The notes beneath the pieces are model-generated. The model was not told the DNA's origin. It ran no database searches and was given only the letters and a program-made list of their open reading frames with translations. A stretch of 64,000 bases of DNA from Scardovia wiggsiae (GTDB lineage Bacteria > Actinomycetota > Actinomycetes > Actinomycetales > Bifidobacteriaceae): assembly GCF_051045985.1 (NCBI RefSeq), contig NZ_CP157350.1:1426001-1490000 (forward strand). The letters run 5' to 3'. The position numbers and the translations under genes were made by a program. Position 1 is the first letter of the stretch, and every line of letters begins with the position of its first letter. Shown here in pieces: positions 1 through 8,377 of this stretch.

Positions 1-2
1 TA

Positions 3-1214
3 GCCGCCGCGGCAGCAGGCACTATAGGCATCCTCCTCATGTGCCGCATAGCGCTTAAACTGTTCCGTAACCTTCCGCTGGCAGCGCTTGCCGGGATACT
101 CATGAGCATTGACGGCCTCGGAATAGTTATGAGCCGCACCGGAATCCTTGATATCTTCATTATGAGCCTGGTACTTGGAGCCTTCCTCTGCCTGCTCAAT
201 CACCGCGAATGGGCACTCGCAAAACTCACCGCGTATGCCGATGCCCATCATGTCTCGCCACAGACGCCTCAAAACTCAAGAAACCTCGCCGGACCATCCG
301 TATTCTTCTCATGGTGGCGCCTCATAGCTGCCGTATTGCTTGGGCTGAGCTGCGGGATCAAATGGTCCGGGATATATTTCTTTGCTGTTTTCGCCCTTAT
401 CTCCGTGCTATGGGATGCATATAACAGGCATACGCTCGGGTACCGCTTCTGGTTCGCAAGCGCGGTTGTCCATGACGGCCTGCCTGCTGCACTGTATATG
501 GTGCCCACGGCAACGCTGTCATACTGTGCGACATGGGCCGGCTGGTTCATTCATCCGGATTCCTATATGCACAACTGGGCGGCGGCGCATCCCGGGGAAG
601 GGATCACATGGCTCCCTGAAACACTGCGGTCGTTCGTTGAATACCACCGCCAAATGTGGCAGTTCCATGTTAACCTGAGCGAACCGCATCCATATATGGC
701 GAACGCATGGATGTGGCCGCTACAGATCCGCCCGACGAACTTCTGGCTGTCAGAATCAGCAAAAGGGACCGGGCTGTGCGCGATATCCCCCGGATCGCCC
801 TGTTACAGCAATGTTCTCGCTTTAGGAAACCCCCTGCTGTGGTGGATCGGGACGCTGTGCGCGCTCCTGGTCATTATCATAACCGTTGTTGATTTTGCAA
901 ACCGGCGCGGAGACTGGCGGATATGGGCTGTACTTGCGGGCTGGCTCGGCGGCTGGCTTCCGTGGCTGCAGTACCTGAACCGCACAACATTCAATTTTTA
1001 CGCGATAGTACTTCTTCCCTGGGTGATCCTGTCTGTGATATATATGGCGAGCTGGCTCAAAGCCCAGCTTAAAAAGCGGGCATACCATGTAATCGTAGGC
1101 ATAGGCGTGGCCGCCATAGTGCTGGCATCAGTTTTCTTCTTCCCTCTCTGGACCGGGATACCGCTCCCCCGCGGACTGTGGGCGGCACATATGTGGCTGT
1201 ACAGCTGGATCTAA
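3..1214 (+). CDS. Protein O-mannosyltransferase (PMT), C-terminal part
   Basis: Reads open from the left window edge, so the true start lies outside. The product looks like a polytopic GT39 protein mannosyltransferase (actinobacterial Pmt), which moves mannose from polyprenyl-phosphate-mannose to Ser/Thr of exported proteins at the outer face of the membrane. Visible support: the loop motif SIDGLGIVMSRTGILDIF, which matches the family pattern DGL..V.SR...LDIF; several hydrophobic segments; and a C-terminal LNRTTFNFYAIVLLPW segment like the last membrane region of PMTs. About 403 residues are present, so roughly the first fifth to quarter of a typical 500-residue actinobacterial enzyme is missing. 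The O-mannosylated substrates could include the LAKTG adhesins in this window, but that is only inference. Confidence 0.85.
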   Translation, partial: AAAAAGTIGILLMCRIALKLFRNLPLAALAGILMSIDGLGIVMSRTGILDIFIMSLVLGAFLCLLNHREWALAKLTAYADAHHVSPQTPQNSRNLAGPSVFFSWWRLIAAVLLGLSCGIKWSGIYFFAVFALISVLWDAYNRHTLGYRFWFASAVVHDGLPAALYMVPTATLSYCATWAGWFIHPDSYMHNWAAAHPGEGITWLPETLRSFVEYHRQMWQFHVNLSEPHPYMANAWMWPLQIRPTNFWLSESAKGTGLCAISPGSPCYSNVLALGNPLLWWIGTLCALLVIIITVVDFANRRGDWRIWAVLAGWLGGWLPWLQYLNRTTFNFYAIVLLPWVILSVIYMASWLKAQLKKRAYHVIVGIGVAAIVLASVFFFPLWTGIPLPRGLWAAHMWLYSWI

Positions 1215-1404
1215 GTTCAGGAACCAGGTTACTGCCAATTGCCAGTTTTCGTAACAGCACTGCTAATATCCGTAATTGTTAGTATCTGGTTTAGATCTAG
1301 CCCTGAAAGACGGCGTTACAGATGTATCGTGTATGCTTATATAGTTTCTGATCGTACAGGCTCCTTACAGGAGCCAGGGCACGGATACCAATAAGGGAGT
1401 TCCA

Positions 1405-2124
1405 GTGGACGTTATTAACTTTTTTGTGCGGCTTCTCAGGGATCCGCGTACCGCAATCGCCGGATGGATCACGACGCTTGGCCTCGGGCCTACTTATGCC
1501 ATTATTTTTCTGATAATCTTCATTGAGACCGGCGTGGTGTTCATGCCCTTCCTCCCGGGGGATTCCTTGCTGTTTGCCGCAGGGTATTTTGCCGCTGATC
1601 CGAAATATCCCATTACCCTTCCTGTACTGCTGCCCATCCTGCTGGCTGCGCCAATCCTGGGAGATCAGTGCAACTACTTTATCGGCCATTTCTTTGGCCG
1701 GCGGATCGTCGAATCCGGCAAAGTCAAGTCGCTGACACCGGAAAGGATCGCCAAAACCGAGGGGATGATAGACAAGTGGGGTCCGCTTGCGGTATTCCTC
1801 GGGCGTTTCTTCCCCTTTATCCGTACTTTTATGCCGTTCTTCGCCGGCATTACGGGCATGAAATGGCACCGGTTCGCGCCGTTCAGCGTACTTGGCGGGC
1901 TGGTCTGGGGCTCGCTGTTCACCCTGCTCGGATACTTCTTCGGCGGCATCCCCGCAGTGCAGAAACACTTTGAGCTTGTGATAGTAGGCATCCTGCTCAT
2001 CTCCCTTATCCCGACTTTCGTTGGGCTCATCAAAGTAAAACTGAACAAGAACAAAGCCAAAAAGGAAGCGGCAGCGGAATTTGGTACGGAGGGGCTTTCT
2101 GCCAGTACAGGCACCGGTGAATAA
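1405..2124 (+). CDS. DedA family membrane protein
   Basis: Encodes a 239-residue DedA / SNARE-associated protein (PF09335 type). These polytopic inner-membrane proteins are linked to lipid carrier flipping, membrane homeostasis and drug or pH tolerance. The family signature is visible as a hydrophobic stretch followed by FMPFLPGDSLLFAAGYFA near residues 45-65, and GRFFPFIRTFMPFFAGITGM near 135-155, the conserved (F/Y)xRxxPxxR-like region. A short Lys-rich cytoplasmic tail follows the last membrane segment. The start chosen is GTG at 1405, preceded by AAGGGAG with suitable spacing; there is no upstream in-frame ATG. It stands alone, about 190 bp after the O-mannosyltransferase gene. The exact transported lipid cannot be read from sequence. 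Confidence 0.88.
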   Translation: MDVINFFVRLLRDPRTAIAGWITTLGLGPTYAIIFLIIFIETGVVFMPFLPGDSLLFAAGYFAADPKYPITLPVLLPILLAAPILGDQCNYFIGHFFGRRIVESGKVKSLTPERIAKTEGMIDKWGPLAVFLGRFFPFIRTFMPFFAGITGMKWHRFAPFSVLGGLVWGSLFTLLGYFFGGIPAVQKHFELVIVGILLISLIPTFVGLIKVKLNKNKAKKEAAAEFGTEGLSASTGTGE

Positions 2125-2246
2125 CACTCGCCCTATATCTGGGACCAGAGCACCGAGTATAGTATGGAATGTTGCCCGTGCAGCGTAACCGCAGCATATG
2201 GCAGCACGGCACTGGCCAGCGGCATGCTGGTACCGGCGGATCCAAT

Positions 2247-2319
2247 GGGGCTGTAGCGCAGTTGGTAGCGCGCTTCGTTCGCATCGAAGAGGTCGGGAGT
2301 TCGACTCTCCTCAGCTCCA
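2247..2319 (+). tRNA. tRNA-Ala (CGC anticodon)
   Basis: A full cloverleaf folds. Acceptor GGGGCTG pairs with CAGCTCC and includes the G3-U70 wobble pair that marks alanine tRNAs. The D stem is GCGC/GCGC, the anticodon stem CTTCG/CGAAG encloses loop TTCGCAT (anticodon CGC, reading GCG), and the T arm is GGGAG TTCGACT CTCCT. The discriminator base is A at 2319 and CCA is not encoded. Confidence 0.96.
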
Positions 2320-2351
2320 CTAAGTTATAGGATATAAAAGAGGATGATACT

Positions 2352-2380
2352 TTGGCTATCTAAATATATCTAACTATAAT
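2352..2380 (+). promoter_or_regulatory. Sigma-70-type promoter of the orphan gene
   Basis: TTGGCT at 2352-2357 and a perfect TATAAT at 2375-2380 are separated by 17 bp, placing transcription start about 20 bp before the orphan gene's ribosome binding site. Inferred from consensus only. Confidence 0.55.
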
Positions 2381-2409
2381 GGTGTCTAATGTGGAGAGGA
2401 AAGAAAACC

Positions 2410-3321
2410 ATGTCAGTCTCTGATGGAATCAATATTATCTGCGCTGTAGTTACTTTAATCACAACAATTATTATTGCTGAATTGCAGTTTCGCCAAGGCC
2501 AGCGTATGGAAGAATTTGAGAAGCGTCAGGATAAACGCGACGAAAAACGTCATGCTGAGGAAGTAAAGTCCCGTGCTGTAAGTTTTATTTCAAAACATTA
2601 TTCGGACAGGGCTTTAATACCATTATGCGCCATAGCAGCTATGCATAATGAACTTTTTTACTATTCCCGAGAGATGTATCGCGAATATTGCTGCTGTACG
2701 GCTGAAGTACAAAACCGTATCCTTGAATACCAGGAGTTAGATCTGCGGGTTGCTGATATACCAAACTTTTTTGATAAGTGCGTTGCTGAGCTGAGATGTA
2801 TTATGAAAACGTATTTCCCAAAGGATCAGGATGTATTATTTTATGATAATGGTAAGTACCTCTTATACAGCTTGACAAAGTATGCAGCTGAACTAGTCCC
2901 ACTCAAAGATACTCCATTCCCGTACACACCCAGCTATGTACGTGAGGCAGAACACAGAACAGGCCGGTTAGCACAATTCATTAGAGATACTACAAGCAAA
3001 GATACTTATTGCCTGTATAATACTCCTATTGACGATATCCTTAAAATAGCATTCGAGAGTACAGACAATACTGATAGTGCCATTGATTGTCTTCAATGCA
3101 TGTATAAGTTTAGTAATACCCGTAATACCCGGGAGGTTGAAGCTTGCCAATTCGTAACAACGCTTGCAAAAGAACTCGCGATATACACTAAGGATCCCAA
3201 TCCTAATAAAGAATACGGAGCTCCTTATGACTATACAGAATGTAACAAAGATGCTGTGTCGATGGAAGATTTGTTTTTACTGACATTATTCGAGATATAT
3301 ACCCGTTTGATACTTAAGTAA
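2410..3321 (+). CDS. Orphan protein with one N-terminal membrane anchor
   Basis: I do not recognise a family. The start chosen is ATG 2410, eight or so bases after GAGAGGAAAG; ATG 2389 in the same frame is less well spaced. The 303-residue product begins with a hydrophobic helix (residues about 5-25) preceded by few charges, then a highly charged Glu/Arg/Lys helix (about residues 30-55), then a soluble, Cys- and Tyr-containing domain with no obvious catalytic motif. Base composition is clearly AT-richer than the neighbouring genes. It sits directly after tRNA-Ala, has its own promoter and a terminator behind it, and shares no operon with neighbours. This pattern fits a small acquired islet next to a tRNA. 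Single-anchor plus cytoplasmic-domain layouts occur in some phage-defence effectors, but nothing in the sequence proves such a role. Confidence 0.7.
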   Translation: MSVSDGINIICAVVTLITTIIIAELQFRQGQRMEEFEKRQDKRDEKRHAEEVKSRAVSFISKHYSDRALIPLCAIAAMHNELFYYSREMYREYCCCTAEVQNRILEYQELDLRVADIPNFFDKCVAELRCIMKTYFPKDQDVLFYDNGKYLLYSLTKYAAELVPLKDTPFPYTPSYVREAEHRTGRLAQFIRDTTSKDTYCLYNTPIDDILKIAFESTDNTDSAIDCLQCMYKFSNTRNTREVEACQFVTTLAKELAIYTKDPNPNKEYGAPYDYTECNKDAVSMEDLFLLTLFEIYTRLILK

Positions 3322-3366
3322 AATAATTATAACTTTTTAACTTATTCTCTAACATCTTAATAGATG

Positions 3367-3414
3367 AAGCGGCCTCCTGGACAGCTGATAATCTGCCGGT
3401 ATAGGAGGCTGCTT
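3367..3414 (+). terminator. Hairpin terminator after the orphan gene
   Basis: Arms AAGCGGCCTCCT (3367-3378) and AGGAGGCTGCTT (3403-3414) pair over 12 positions with one G-U pair; CTTGTCTTCT follows. It lies 46 bp after the stop codon of the orphan gene. Confidence 0.6.
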
Positions 3415-3460
3415 CTTGTCTTCTAGGGAGAAGGACAACAAAGTAAGAAATTGCCCTCAT

Positions 3461-3491
3461 GTGTGGAGTACTTGAATGGGACACTCCACAC
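3461..3491. terminator. Bidirectional terminator between convergent genes
   Basis: GTGTGGAGT (3461-3469) and ACTCCACAC (3483-3491) form a perfect 9-bp stem with a 13-base loop. A T-rich run follows on the plus side. On the minus side it lies 18 bp after the adhesin stop codon, so it most likely ends adhesin transcription. Confidence 0.65.
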
Positions 3492-3508
3492 ACGTCTTTT
3501 ATTTATTT

Positions 3509-6145
3509 TTACTTATCCGCTGCAGTGTTCCGCTGTCCCCTATCCTTCCGGCGCAGGATAAATGCTGCACCTGAAAGGAGAAGGGCAACACCCGCAGCCG
3601 CTACAGACCACAGGCCCACGCCTGTCTTAGCAAGCTGCTTATGCGGCTTCTTCGGGGCCGGAGGCACTGTTGGAGGAATAACCGGCGGCGCTGGAGGCAC
3701 CACAGGAGTATGGGAATTCGTTATCGTAAACCCTGAGGCCGCGTCACCGGAAACCGTCGAAGTATACCCCTGCGGAACGCTGGTTTCCTTCACCGTATAA
3801 GTAATAGCTTTACCGGAAGCATTCTTATCCAGATTACTCCAGGTGTGCTTCCAACTGTTAGCAGCATCCAATGTGACAGTACTGCCCGAAGCAACACCGT
3901 TAGCGTACAGCTGCACAGACACAGAAGACGGACGCGACCCATCCTTATTGTCCTGATCCTTCCACTTTTTCTCCACGGAAACAGAAGTCTTCTCTGTCTC
4001 GTGGGTATTAGTGATAGCCGTACCGTCAATCGTGGTCTTATATCCATCAACAGGCTGCTCAGAAACCGTATAGGTTATCTTCCTGCCATCCTTAAACTGC
4101 GGAAGGCCTTCAAACGAATACTTCCAGCCATTGGCAGCTGTGACGGCAGCTGTTTTAATAACCTCGCCATCGGCCAGAAGGTTCACTGTAATGGACTTCG
4201 GGCGCACACCATCCTGATCATCATTATCATCCCAAGTCTTCGCACCGGAAACAGAAGTCACTCCCGGCGTGTGCTTATTAGTGATGGTGTATCCGGAAGC
4301 AGCATCGCCTGCAGTTTCGGAAGTATACCCTTCAGGGATGCTGACTTCCTTAACTGTATAAATAATGGCCTTGCCCGAAGCATTCTTATCCAGATCGCTC
4401 CAGGTGTGCTTCCAGCCGTTAGCAGCATCCAGCGTCACCGGATCACCGGAAGCTACACCGTCGGCATATAGCTGCATCTTAACAGAATCCGGGCGCACAC
4501 CATCCTGGTCATTCTGATCATCCCATACCTTGGAAATGGAGACAGAAGTCTTCTCTACTTTATGGGTATTTGTGATAGTGTATCCGGAAGCGGCGTCGCC
4601 GGTGACTTTGAATGTATACTTGCCGTTAGCAGGAAGTACTTCAGATACGGTGTACTTGATATCCTGCCCGTTATTCTTAGCCTTAAGGCCTGTCCACGTA
4701 TAAGTCCAGTGGTTTGCCTCATTGAGGGTCACCAGATCCCCGCTTTTCTCGCCGTCAGCACGAAGCTGCACCTGGACGGAGTCCGGGCGTACACCGTCAG
4801 TGTTATCTGAATCATCCCAGGCTTTCGTCACCTTCACTGAAGTTTTTTCCTCCAGTTTATCGACGACCGTTATTTCTGCCGTCTTAGCATCATTCTTAAG
4901 CTGTTCGGCAGTAATTCTTACAGGATCGGCCTTCTCGTACCCATCGGGGGCTGTAGTTTCCATGACAGTATAGTTATCGCGAAGTAGTCCGCCGAGCGAA
5001 CCGGTACCATCCTCACCTGTTGTGATCGTCCCTACCGTTTCGCCGGAACTGTCACGGACAACACTGAAAACAGCACCTTTGAGGGCCCTGCCGTTTACGT
5101 CCGTTTTCTTGAGCTTGATCGAATAGTTGTATCCGTTAGCTTCGCCGGAACCGGATTCCCATGTAGCAGTGTTACCATAACTAGTTGTTTTGCCATTGTA
5201 ATTAAGCGCAACACGGTTTTTGAACTGCTCACCATTAAGCGGGGCATGATTGAGTTTCACTTTATACTCGATCTTGTACCCGTTGGTACCAATATCACCG
5301 AGATTGATAGTGAAACCGCCATTGCCTTCATTGGTATAGTTCACAGTGGTCGAAGCGGTAACGTCAGTACCGTTCTGCAGCTCCCAGCGCTTGGTCGCAG
5401 AATTGATGGCCCACTTGCCTTTTGTGATTTTAAAGCTGGACTGGTCATAAGACATACCCACAGAACGGAGGATATCCGCAACCGTGACCTGTTTCATATC
5501 CTCGCCTTTAGCGTTCACGCGGATAGTGTAAGAAAGCGTCCCCGTATTATAATCCGCACTTGTTATTTTTGAAATGATTTCATCGGGGTTATCCCCACCC
5601 CACGGTCCGTAATTGATCTCCCCAGCCGGAACGAGCTTCCCATTGACATCCAGATTGATAGTCTTCTTGCCGTAGTCAGTAACCTTATCGGTCTTTATCC
5701 TGATAGCAGCAGTGATCTTACCCGTGATATCCGAGTGCGACTCTACATAATCTGTATAGGTCAGGGTCATCTTCCCTGTTGCAGCATCAACATGGGCTTT
5801 AGCCACCACGTTCCCATCACTGCTCATCACATCAAAATCAAAGTTCGCATTGAACGTGAAATCACTGGGAAGGGTTATGGTCGAAGTATCGCCTTTATGG
5901 ATACTATTCGGCAGTTTGAAACCCATATTCAGCTGCGTTACGTAATCGTTAGGATTCAACTCCTTCTTTGTCACACTCGCATCGGTGATGATATTCTCAG
6001 TTAGCTCAGCTGCTGACGCCTGGGACAGAAGCAAGGAATTGATCCCTAAACTGCCCAAAAGGATGGCGAGCGCAGCAACGTATGCAGTCAGCCATCTGAG
6101 CCACCCTGGCTTTTGAGCCATAGCAAAACTAGTATGGTTACGCAT
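3509..6145 (-). CDS. Sortase-anchored Cna_B-repeat surface adhesin
   Basis: An 878-residue MSCRAMM-type cell-wall adhesin. Residues 1-46 form a long signal peptide ending ASAAE. Residues about 47-335 form an N-terminal adhesive region resembling the paired Ig-like fold of collagen- or fibrinogen-binding proteins. Residues about 340-430 form a SpaA-like domain with the TAPDGYEKA element. Four Cna_B repeats follow at about 434-529, 530-627, 628-717 and 718-814, each opening with a WxDxxxxDGxRP motif and closing with TITNTH or a variant; these usually carry Lys-Asn isopeptide bonds. A Pro-rich wall spacer (815-836), the sortase motif LAKTG (838-842), a membrane helix and a basic tail complete it. 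The gene is monocistronic, ends at a bidirectional terminator, and has a G10 tract about 70-80 bp upstream of its start (listed separately). Start ATG 6145 is preceded by GGAGAAAGGAATT. The ligand is unknown. Confidence 0.92.
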   Translation of the reverse strand: MRNHTSFAMAQKPGWLRWLTAYVAALAILLGSLGINSLLLSQASAAELTENIITDASVTKKELNPNDYVTQLNMGFKLPNSIHKGDTSTITLPSDFTFNANFDFDVMSSDGNVVAKAHVDAATGKMTLTYTDYVESHSDITGKITAAIRIKTDKVTDYGKKTINLDVNGKLVPAGEINYGPWGGDNPDEIISKITSADYNTGTLSYTIRVNAKGEDMKQVTVADILRSVGMSYDQSSFKITKGKWAINSATKRWELQNGTDVTASTTVNYTNEGNGGFTINLGDIGTNGYKIEYKVKLNHAPLNGEQFKNRVALNYNGKTTSYGNTATWESGSGEANGYNYSIKLKKTDVNGRALKGAVFSVVRDSSGETVGTITTGEDGTGSLGGLLRDNYTVMETTAPDGYEKADPVRITAEQLKNDAKTAEITVVDKLEEKTSVKVTKAWDDSDNTDGVRPDSVQVQLRADGEKSGDLVTLNEANHWTYTWTGLKAKNNGQDIKYTVSEVLPANGKYTFKVTGDAASGYTITNTHKVEKTSVSISKVWDDQNDQDGVRPDSVKMQLYADGVASGDPVTLDAANGWKHTWSDLDKNASGKAIIYTVKEVSIPEGYTSETAGDAASGYTITNKHTPGVTSVSGAKTWDDNDDQDGVRPKSITVNLLADGEVIKTAAVTAANGWKYSFEGLPQFKDGRKITYTVSEQPVDGYKTTIDGTAITNTHETEKTSVSVEKKWKDQDNKDGSRPSSVSVQLYANGVASGSTVTLDAANSWKHTWSNLDKNASGKAITYTVKETSVPQGYTSTVSGDAASGFTITNSHTPVVPPAPPVIPPTVPPAPKKPHKQLAKTGVGLWSVAAAGVALLLSGAAFILRRKDRGQRNTAADK

Positions 6146-6215
6146 AAGATCGTAATTCCTTTCTCCTATGACCTTACTGTCTCCTCCAAGTATATAATAT
6201 CATATAATCATGATA

Positions 6216-6225
6216 CCCCCCCCCC
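6216..6225 (-). repeat. G10 homopolymer tract upstream of adhesin
   Basis: Ten consecutive C on the plus strand (G on the adhesin's strand) lie about 70-80 bp before the adhesin start. AT-rich, -10-like sequence (TATGAT, TATTAT, TATACT) follows immediately downstream toward the gene, so the tract falls in the -35 region or in the -35/-10 spacer. Homopolymers of this length change length by slipped-strand mispairing. In bifidobacteria, poly-G tracts are known to switch sortase-dependent pili. Phase variation of this adhesin is an inference. Confidence 0.6.
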
Positions 6226-6462
6226 GTTACATTTGCGGACTAAAAGCACCGGAAACAAGTAATAAGTAAGGAAAAGGGGAAGAAGAGAGGGTACTGTCCG
6301 GGGGAAAGCCGCCCAAAAGATGCTACCGGCCGTAATAAAACCAGGCCGAAGATACCGGGCAGACAATAATGTGATTACTATTATCCCTGCAGCATTGTAG
6401 TGAACCGTACCGCTGCCCCGATATCCCATCTGTTATTCCAATCATCGGTTTTCATACCGCGC

Positions 6463-6492
6463 TTGCGTTTTGCCCGCGGTCATCTGATATCA
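6463..6492 (+). promoter_or_regulatory. nanR promoter with operator-like motif
   Basis: TTGCGT (6463-6468) and TATCAT (6487-6492) are 18 bp apart. The 12-mer CATCTGATATCA (6481-6492) lies at the -10 box. Near copies occur in the promoters at 15173 and 18322, so this is a candidate autoregulatory operator of the GntR/FCD regulator encoded just downstream. Confidence 0.5.
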
Positions 6493-6555
6493 TATATATA
6501 TTCATACGGCGAAGTACGATTTACATAAACTGCTTCTTGGGGAAATGGATACAAT

Positions 6556-7344
6556 ATGGCAAGTGAAACTGAATCAGCAGGACAGCGCATACAATCACAA
6601 TTATCTTCACTGGCCGTGCTTCCCCTAGATACTGCTGAAACTGCCCCCGCATCATTGCGGAACCGGTACGATATCGCTATTGACGCCATAAAATCATATA
6701 TTATTCAGAAAAAACTCTCACCCGGGGATCCGCTGCCCAATGAAGCAACCTTATGTGAAGAGCTGAGCGTCTCCCGGTCCTCAGTACGCGAGGCCGTCCG
6801 CAAACTTGAGGCCCTCCATATAGTCAAAGTTATACACGGCAAAGGGATATTCGTTGGGGACCTTTCTCTGGAACCCCTCGTTGAAACACTCAGCTTCCGG
6901 ACCATAGTTAACCAGGACGCCAATCTGACCAAGCTGCGCGACGTGATCCAGGTCCGCCGGATCCTCGACCTGGGTGTAGCACAACAAGTCGTTGACGCCA
7001 TGAAAGGTACTCCCCGGCCTGACCTGGAGAAGCTTGTCAGACATATGGAAAAACAGGCAAAAAAGCATACAACTTTCCTTGAACAGGATATCGAATTCCA
7101 CTCCCGCCTGTTTGATGAGACCCATAACGAAGTCCTTAAGCAACTGGCCCACAGCCTGTGGCTGGTGCATATGGCGGTCCTCCCCCAGCTTGGCCTGACT
7201 GTCAGTGAGAATCTTGGGACTGCCGCTGCTTCCCATAACAACATGCTTCAAGCAGCAATCGCCGGGGATGTTGATGCCTACAGGGATGCGGTCGTGGAAC
7301 ACTACAAGCCTATTGAAGGGATACTGAATTCCTATCTGGGGTGA
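6556..7344 (+). CDS. nanR: GntR/FCD-family regulator, NanR-like
   Basis: A 262-residue transcription factor of the FadR subfamily. After a divergent 35-residue N-terminus comes a winged helix (about residues 38-100) with the hallmark GDPLPNEATLCEELSVSRSS followed by VREAVRKLEALHIV and GKGIFV. A C-terminal all-helical FCD effector domain (about 115-260) has the EFHSRL element typical of metal-binding FCD domains and a later histidine in AVVEHY. It lies head-on to nagB at the end of the sialic acid cluster. It therefore probably represses that cluster and senses sialic acid or a catabolic intermediate, as NanR does in Bifidobacterium breve. The role is inferred from position and from the repeated motif in the three promoters. 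Start ATG 6556 has GGGGAAATGG upstream. The gene symbol is by analogy. Confidence 0.8.
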   Translation: MASETESAGQRIQSQLSSLAVLPLDTAETAPASLRNRYDIAIDAIKSYIIQKKLSPGDPLPNEATLCEELSVSRSSVREAVRKLEALHIVKVIHGKGIFVGDLSLEPLVETLSFRTIVNQDANLTKLRDVIQVRRILDLGVAQQVVDAMKGTPRPDLEKLVRHMEKQAKKHTTFLEQDIEFHSRLFDETHNEVLKQLAHSLWLVHMAVLPQLGLTVSENLGTAAASHNNMLQAAIAGDVDAYRDAVVEHYKPIEGILNSYLG

Positions 7345-7446
7345 GCAGAGCAGCTACGGCCCGCTTCACAACGGTACGATAGCACGATACAAGCCATTGC
7401 TACGTTGCGATACGGGCCAGATAAACTGATGCTGCGCGAACTTAAC

Positions 7447-8235
7447 TCAGATACCCTGCCATTCCGGCTTATTCGCGTATACCCAGCGATAGTAGTCAGC
7501 ACGTTTAAGGCTGCCCGCTGCAGCTTCATCGATAATGAACGTGGCATGCGGATGCAGCTGCAGTGCTGAAGCCGGGCAGAATGACGATATTCCGCCTTCA
7601 ATACTGTCTGCAACCGCCTGGGCTTTATTCTCACCAAATGCCAGAAGGATCACATGGCGGGCTTTGAGGATAGTGCCGATACCCTGTGTAATACAGTGGG
7701 TAGGGACCTGATCCAGATTACCGCCAAAGAACCGCGCATTATCCTGCCGCGTCTGTTCGGTCAGCGTTTTTACCCTGGTGCCTGAGGCCAGGGATGACCC
7801 CGGCTCGTTAAAGCCAATATGCCCGTCAGTACCAATGCCCAGTATCTGGACATCGATCCCGCCGGCTGCGGCAATGGCCCTGTCATACTCTTCGCCAGCA
7901 GTGGGAAGCGTCTCCAGAGCGCCATCGGGCACATGGATGTGACGCGGGTCAAGGCCAAGAGGTTCAACAACAGTACGCGTTATAACGCTGCGGTATGATT
8001 CCGGGTGCTCCACAGGCAGGCCCGCATACTCATCAAGGGCAAACCCGCGGACATGGGATACATCTATACCCCGGTCCCTGATCTGCCAGGCTAAATGCTG
8101 ATATGCCGTCAGAGGGGTAGACCCTGTAGCCAGGCCGAGTACAGCAAAAGGGTTGACTGCTATCAGATCGGCTACACAGTGCGCATACAGCTCCCCCGCT
8201 TCATCCTGGTCCCTAACGATAATGATTTCTGCCAT
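7447..8235 (-). CDS. nagB: Glucosamine-6-phosphate deaminase
   Basis: Converts glucosamine-6-phosphate to fructose-6-phosphate and ammonia, the last step joining sialic acid and GlcNAc breakdown to central metabolism. The 262-residue length is normal for bacterial NagB. Diagnostic motifs are visible: phosphate loop GLATGSTPLTAY near residue 35, LDEYAGL near 67 (catalytic Asp region), and GIGTDGHIGFNEPGSS near 135, which holds the catalytic His and Glu. Start ATG 8235 is preceded by AGGAGAAGACTT. It is the last gene of the minus-strand nan run, 142 bp after nanA, with a strong hairpin in between. It converges with nanR. Confidence 0.96.
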   Translation of the reverse strand: MAEIIIVRDQDEAGELYAHCVADLIAVNPFAVLGLATGSTPLTAYQHLAWQIRDRGIDVSHVRGFALDEYAGLPVEHPESYRSVITRTVVEPLGLDPRHIHVPDGALETLPTAGEEYDRAIAAAGGIDVQILGIGTDGHIGFNEPGSSLASGTRVKTLTEQTRQDNARFFGGNLDQVPTHCITQGIGTILKARHVILLAFGENKAQAVADSIEGGISSFCPASALQLHPHATFIIDEAAAGSLKRADYYRWVYANKPEWQGI

Positions 8236-8310
8236 AAGTCTTCTCCTGTTTGATTTCCATAGTTTCTGTAATTTCCGTTGCCCCTGCGGTCCGGATCCGT
8301 ATAATTATGT

Positions 8311-8342
8311 GTGATGCCCATAGTTGCCGCTATGGGCATCAC
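8311..8342 (-). terminator. Intercistronic hairpin nanA-nagB
   Basis: GTGATGCCCATAG (8311-8323) pairs perfectly with CTATGGGCATCAC (8330-8342) around a 6-base loop. There is no U run on the minus strand, so it is more likely an attenuating or mRNA-stabilising hairpin than a full terminator. Confidence 0.6.
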
Positions 8343-8377
8343 GTGTCACTATTGATCAGCAGAGTATGCTCTCCGGA

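Larger units (their letters stand above)
6146..6555. other. Divergent intergenic region, adhesin / nanR
   Basis: About 410 bp without a supported gene. It holds the adhesin upstream region with a G10 tract (6216-6225, read on the minus strand), and the nanR promoter with an operator-like motif near 6463-6492. I see no further gene in the middle 230 bp. Confidence 0.6.

Noticed and set aside
1297..2127. 276-codon frame on the minus strand across dedA
   Set aside because: It is antisense to a clear membrane-protein gene, has no family motifs, and a highly charged composition typical of a mirrored hydrophobic gene.
3700..4900. Regularly spaced DNA repeats considered as a CRISPR array
   Set aside because: They are about 270-300 bp apart and encode Cna_B domains in one open frame; no short direct repeats with unique spacers and no cas genes.
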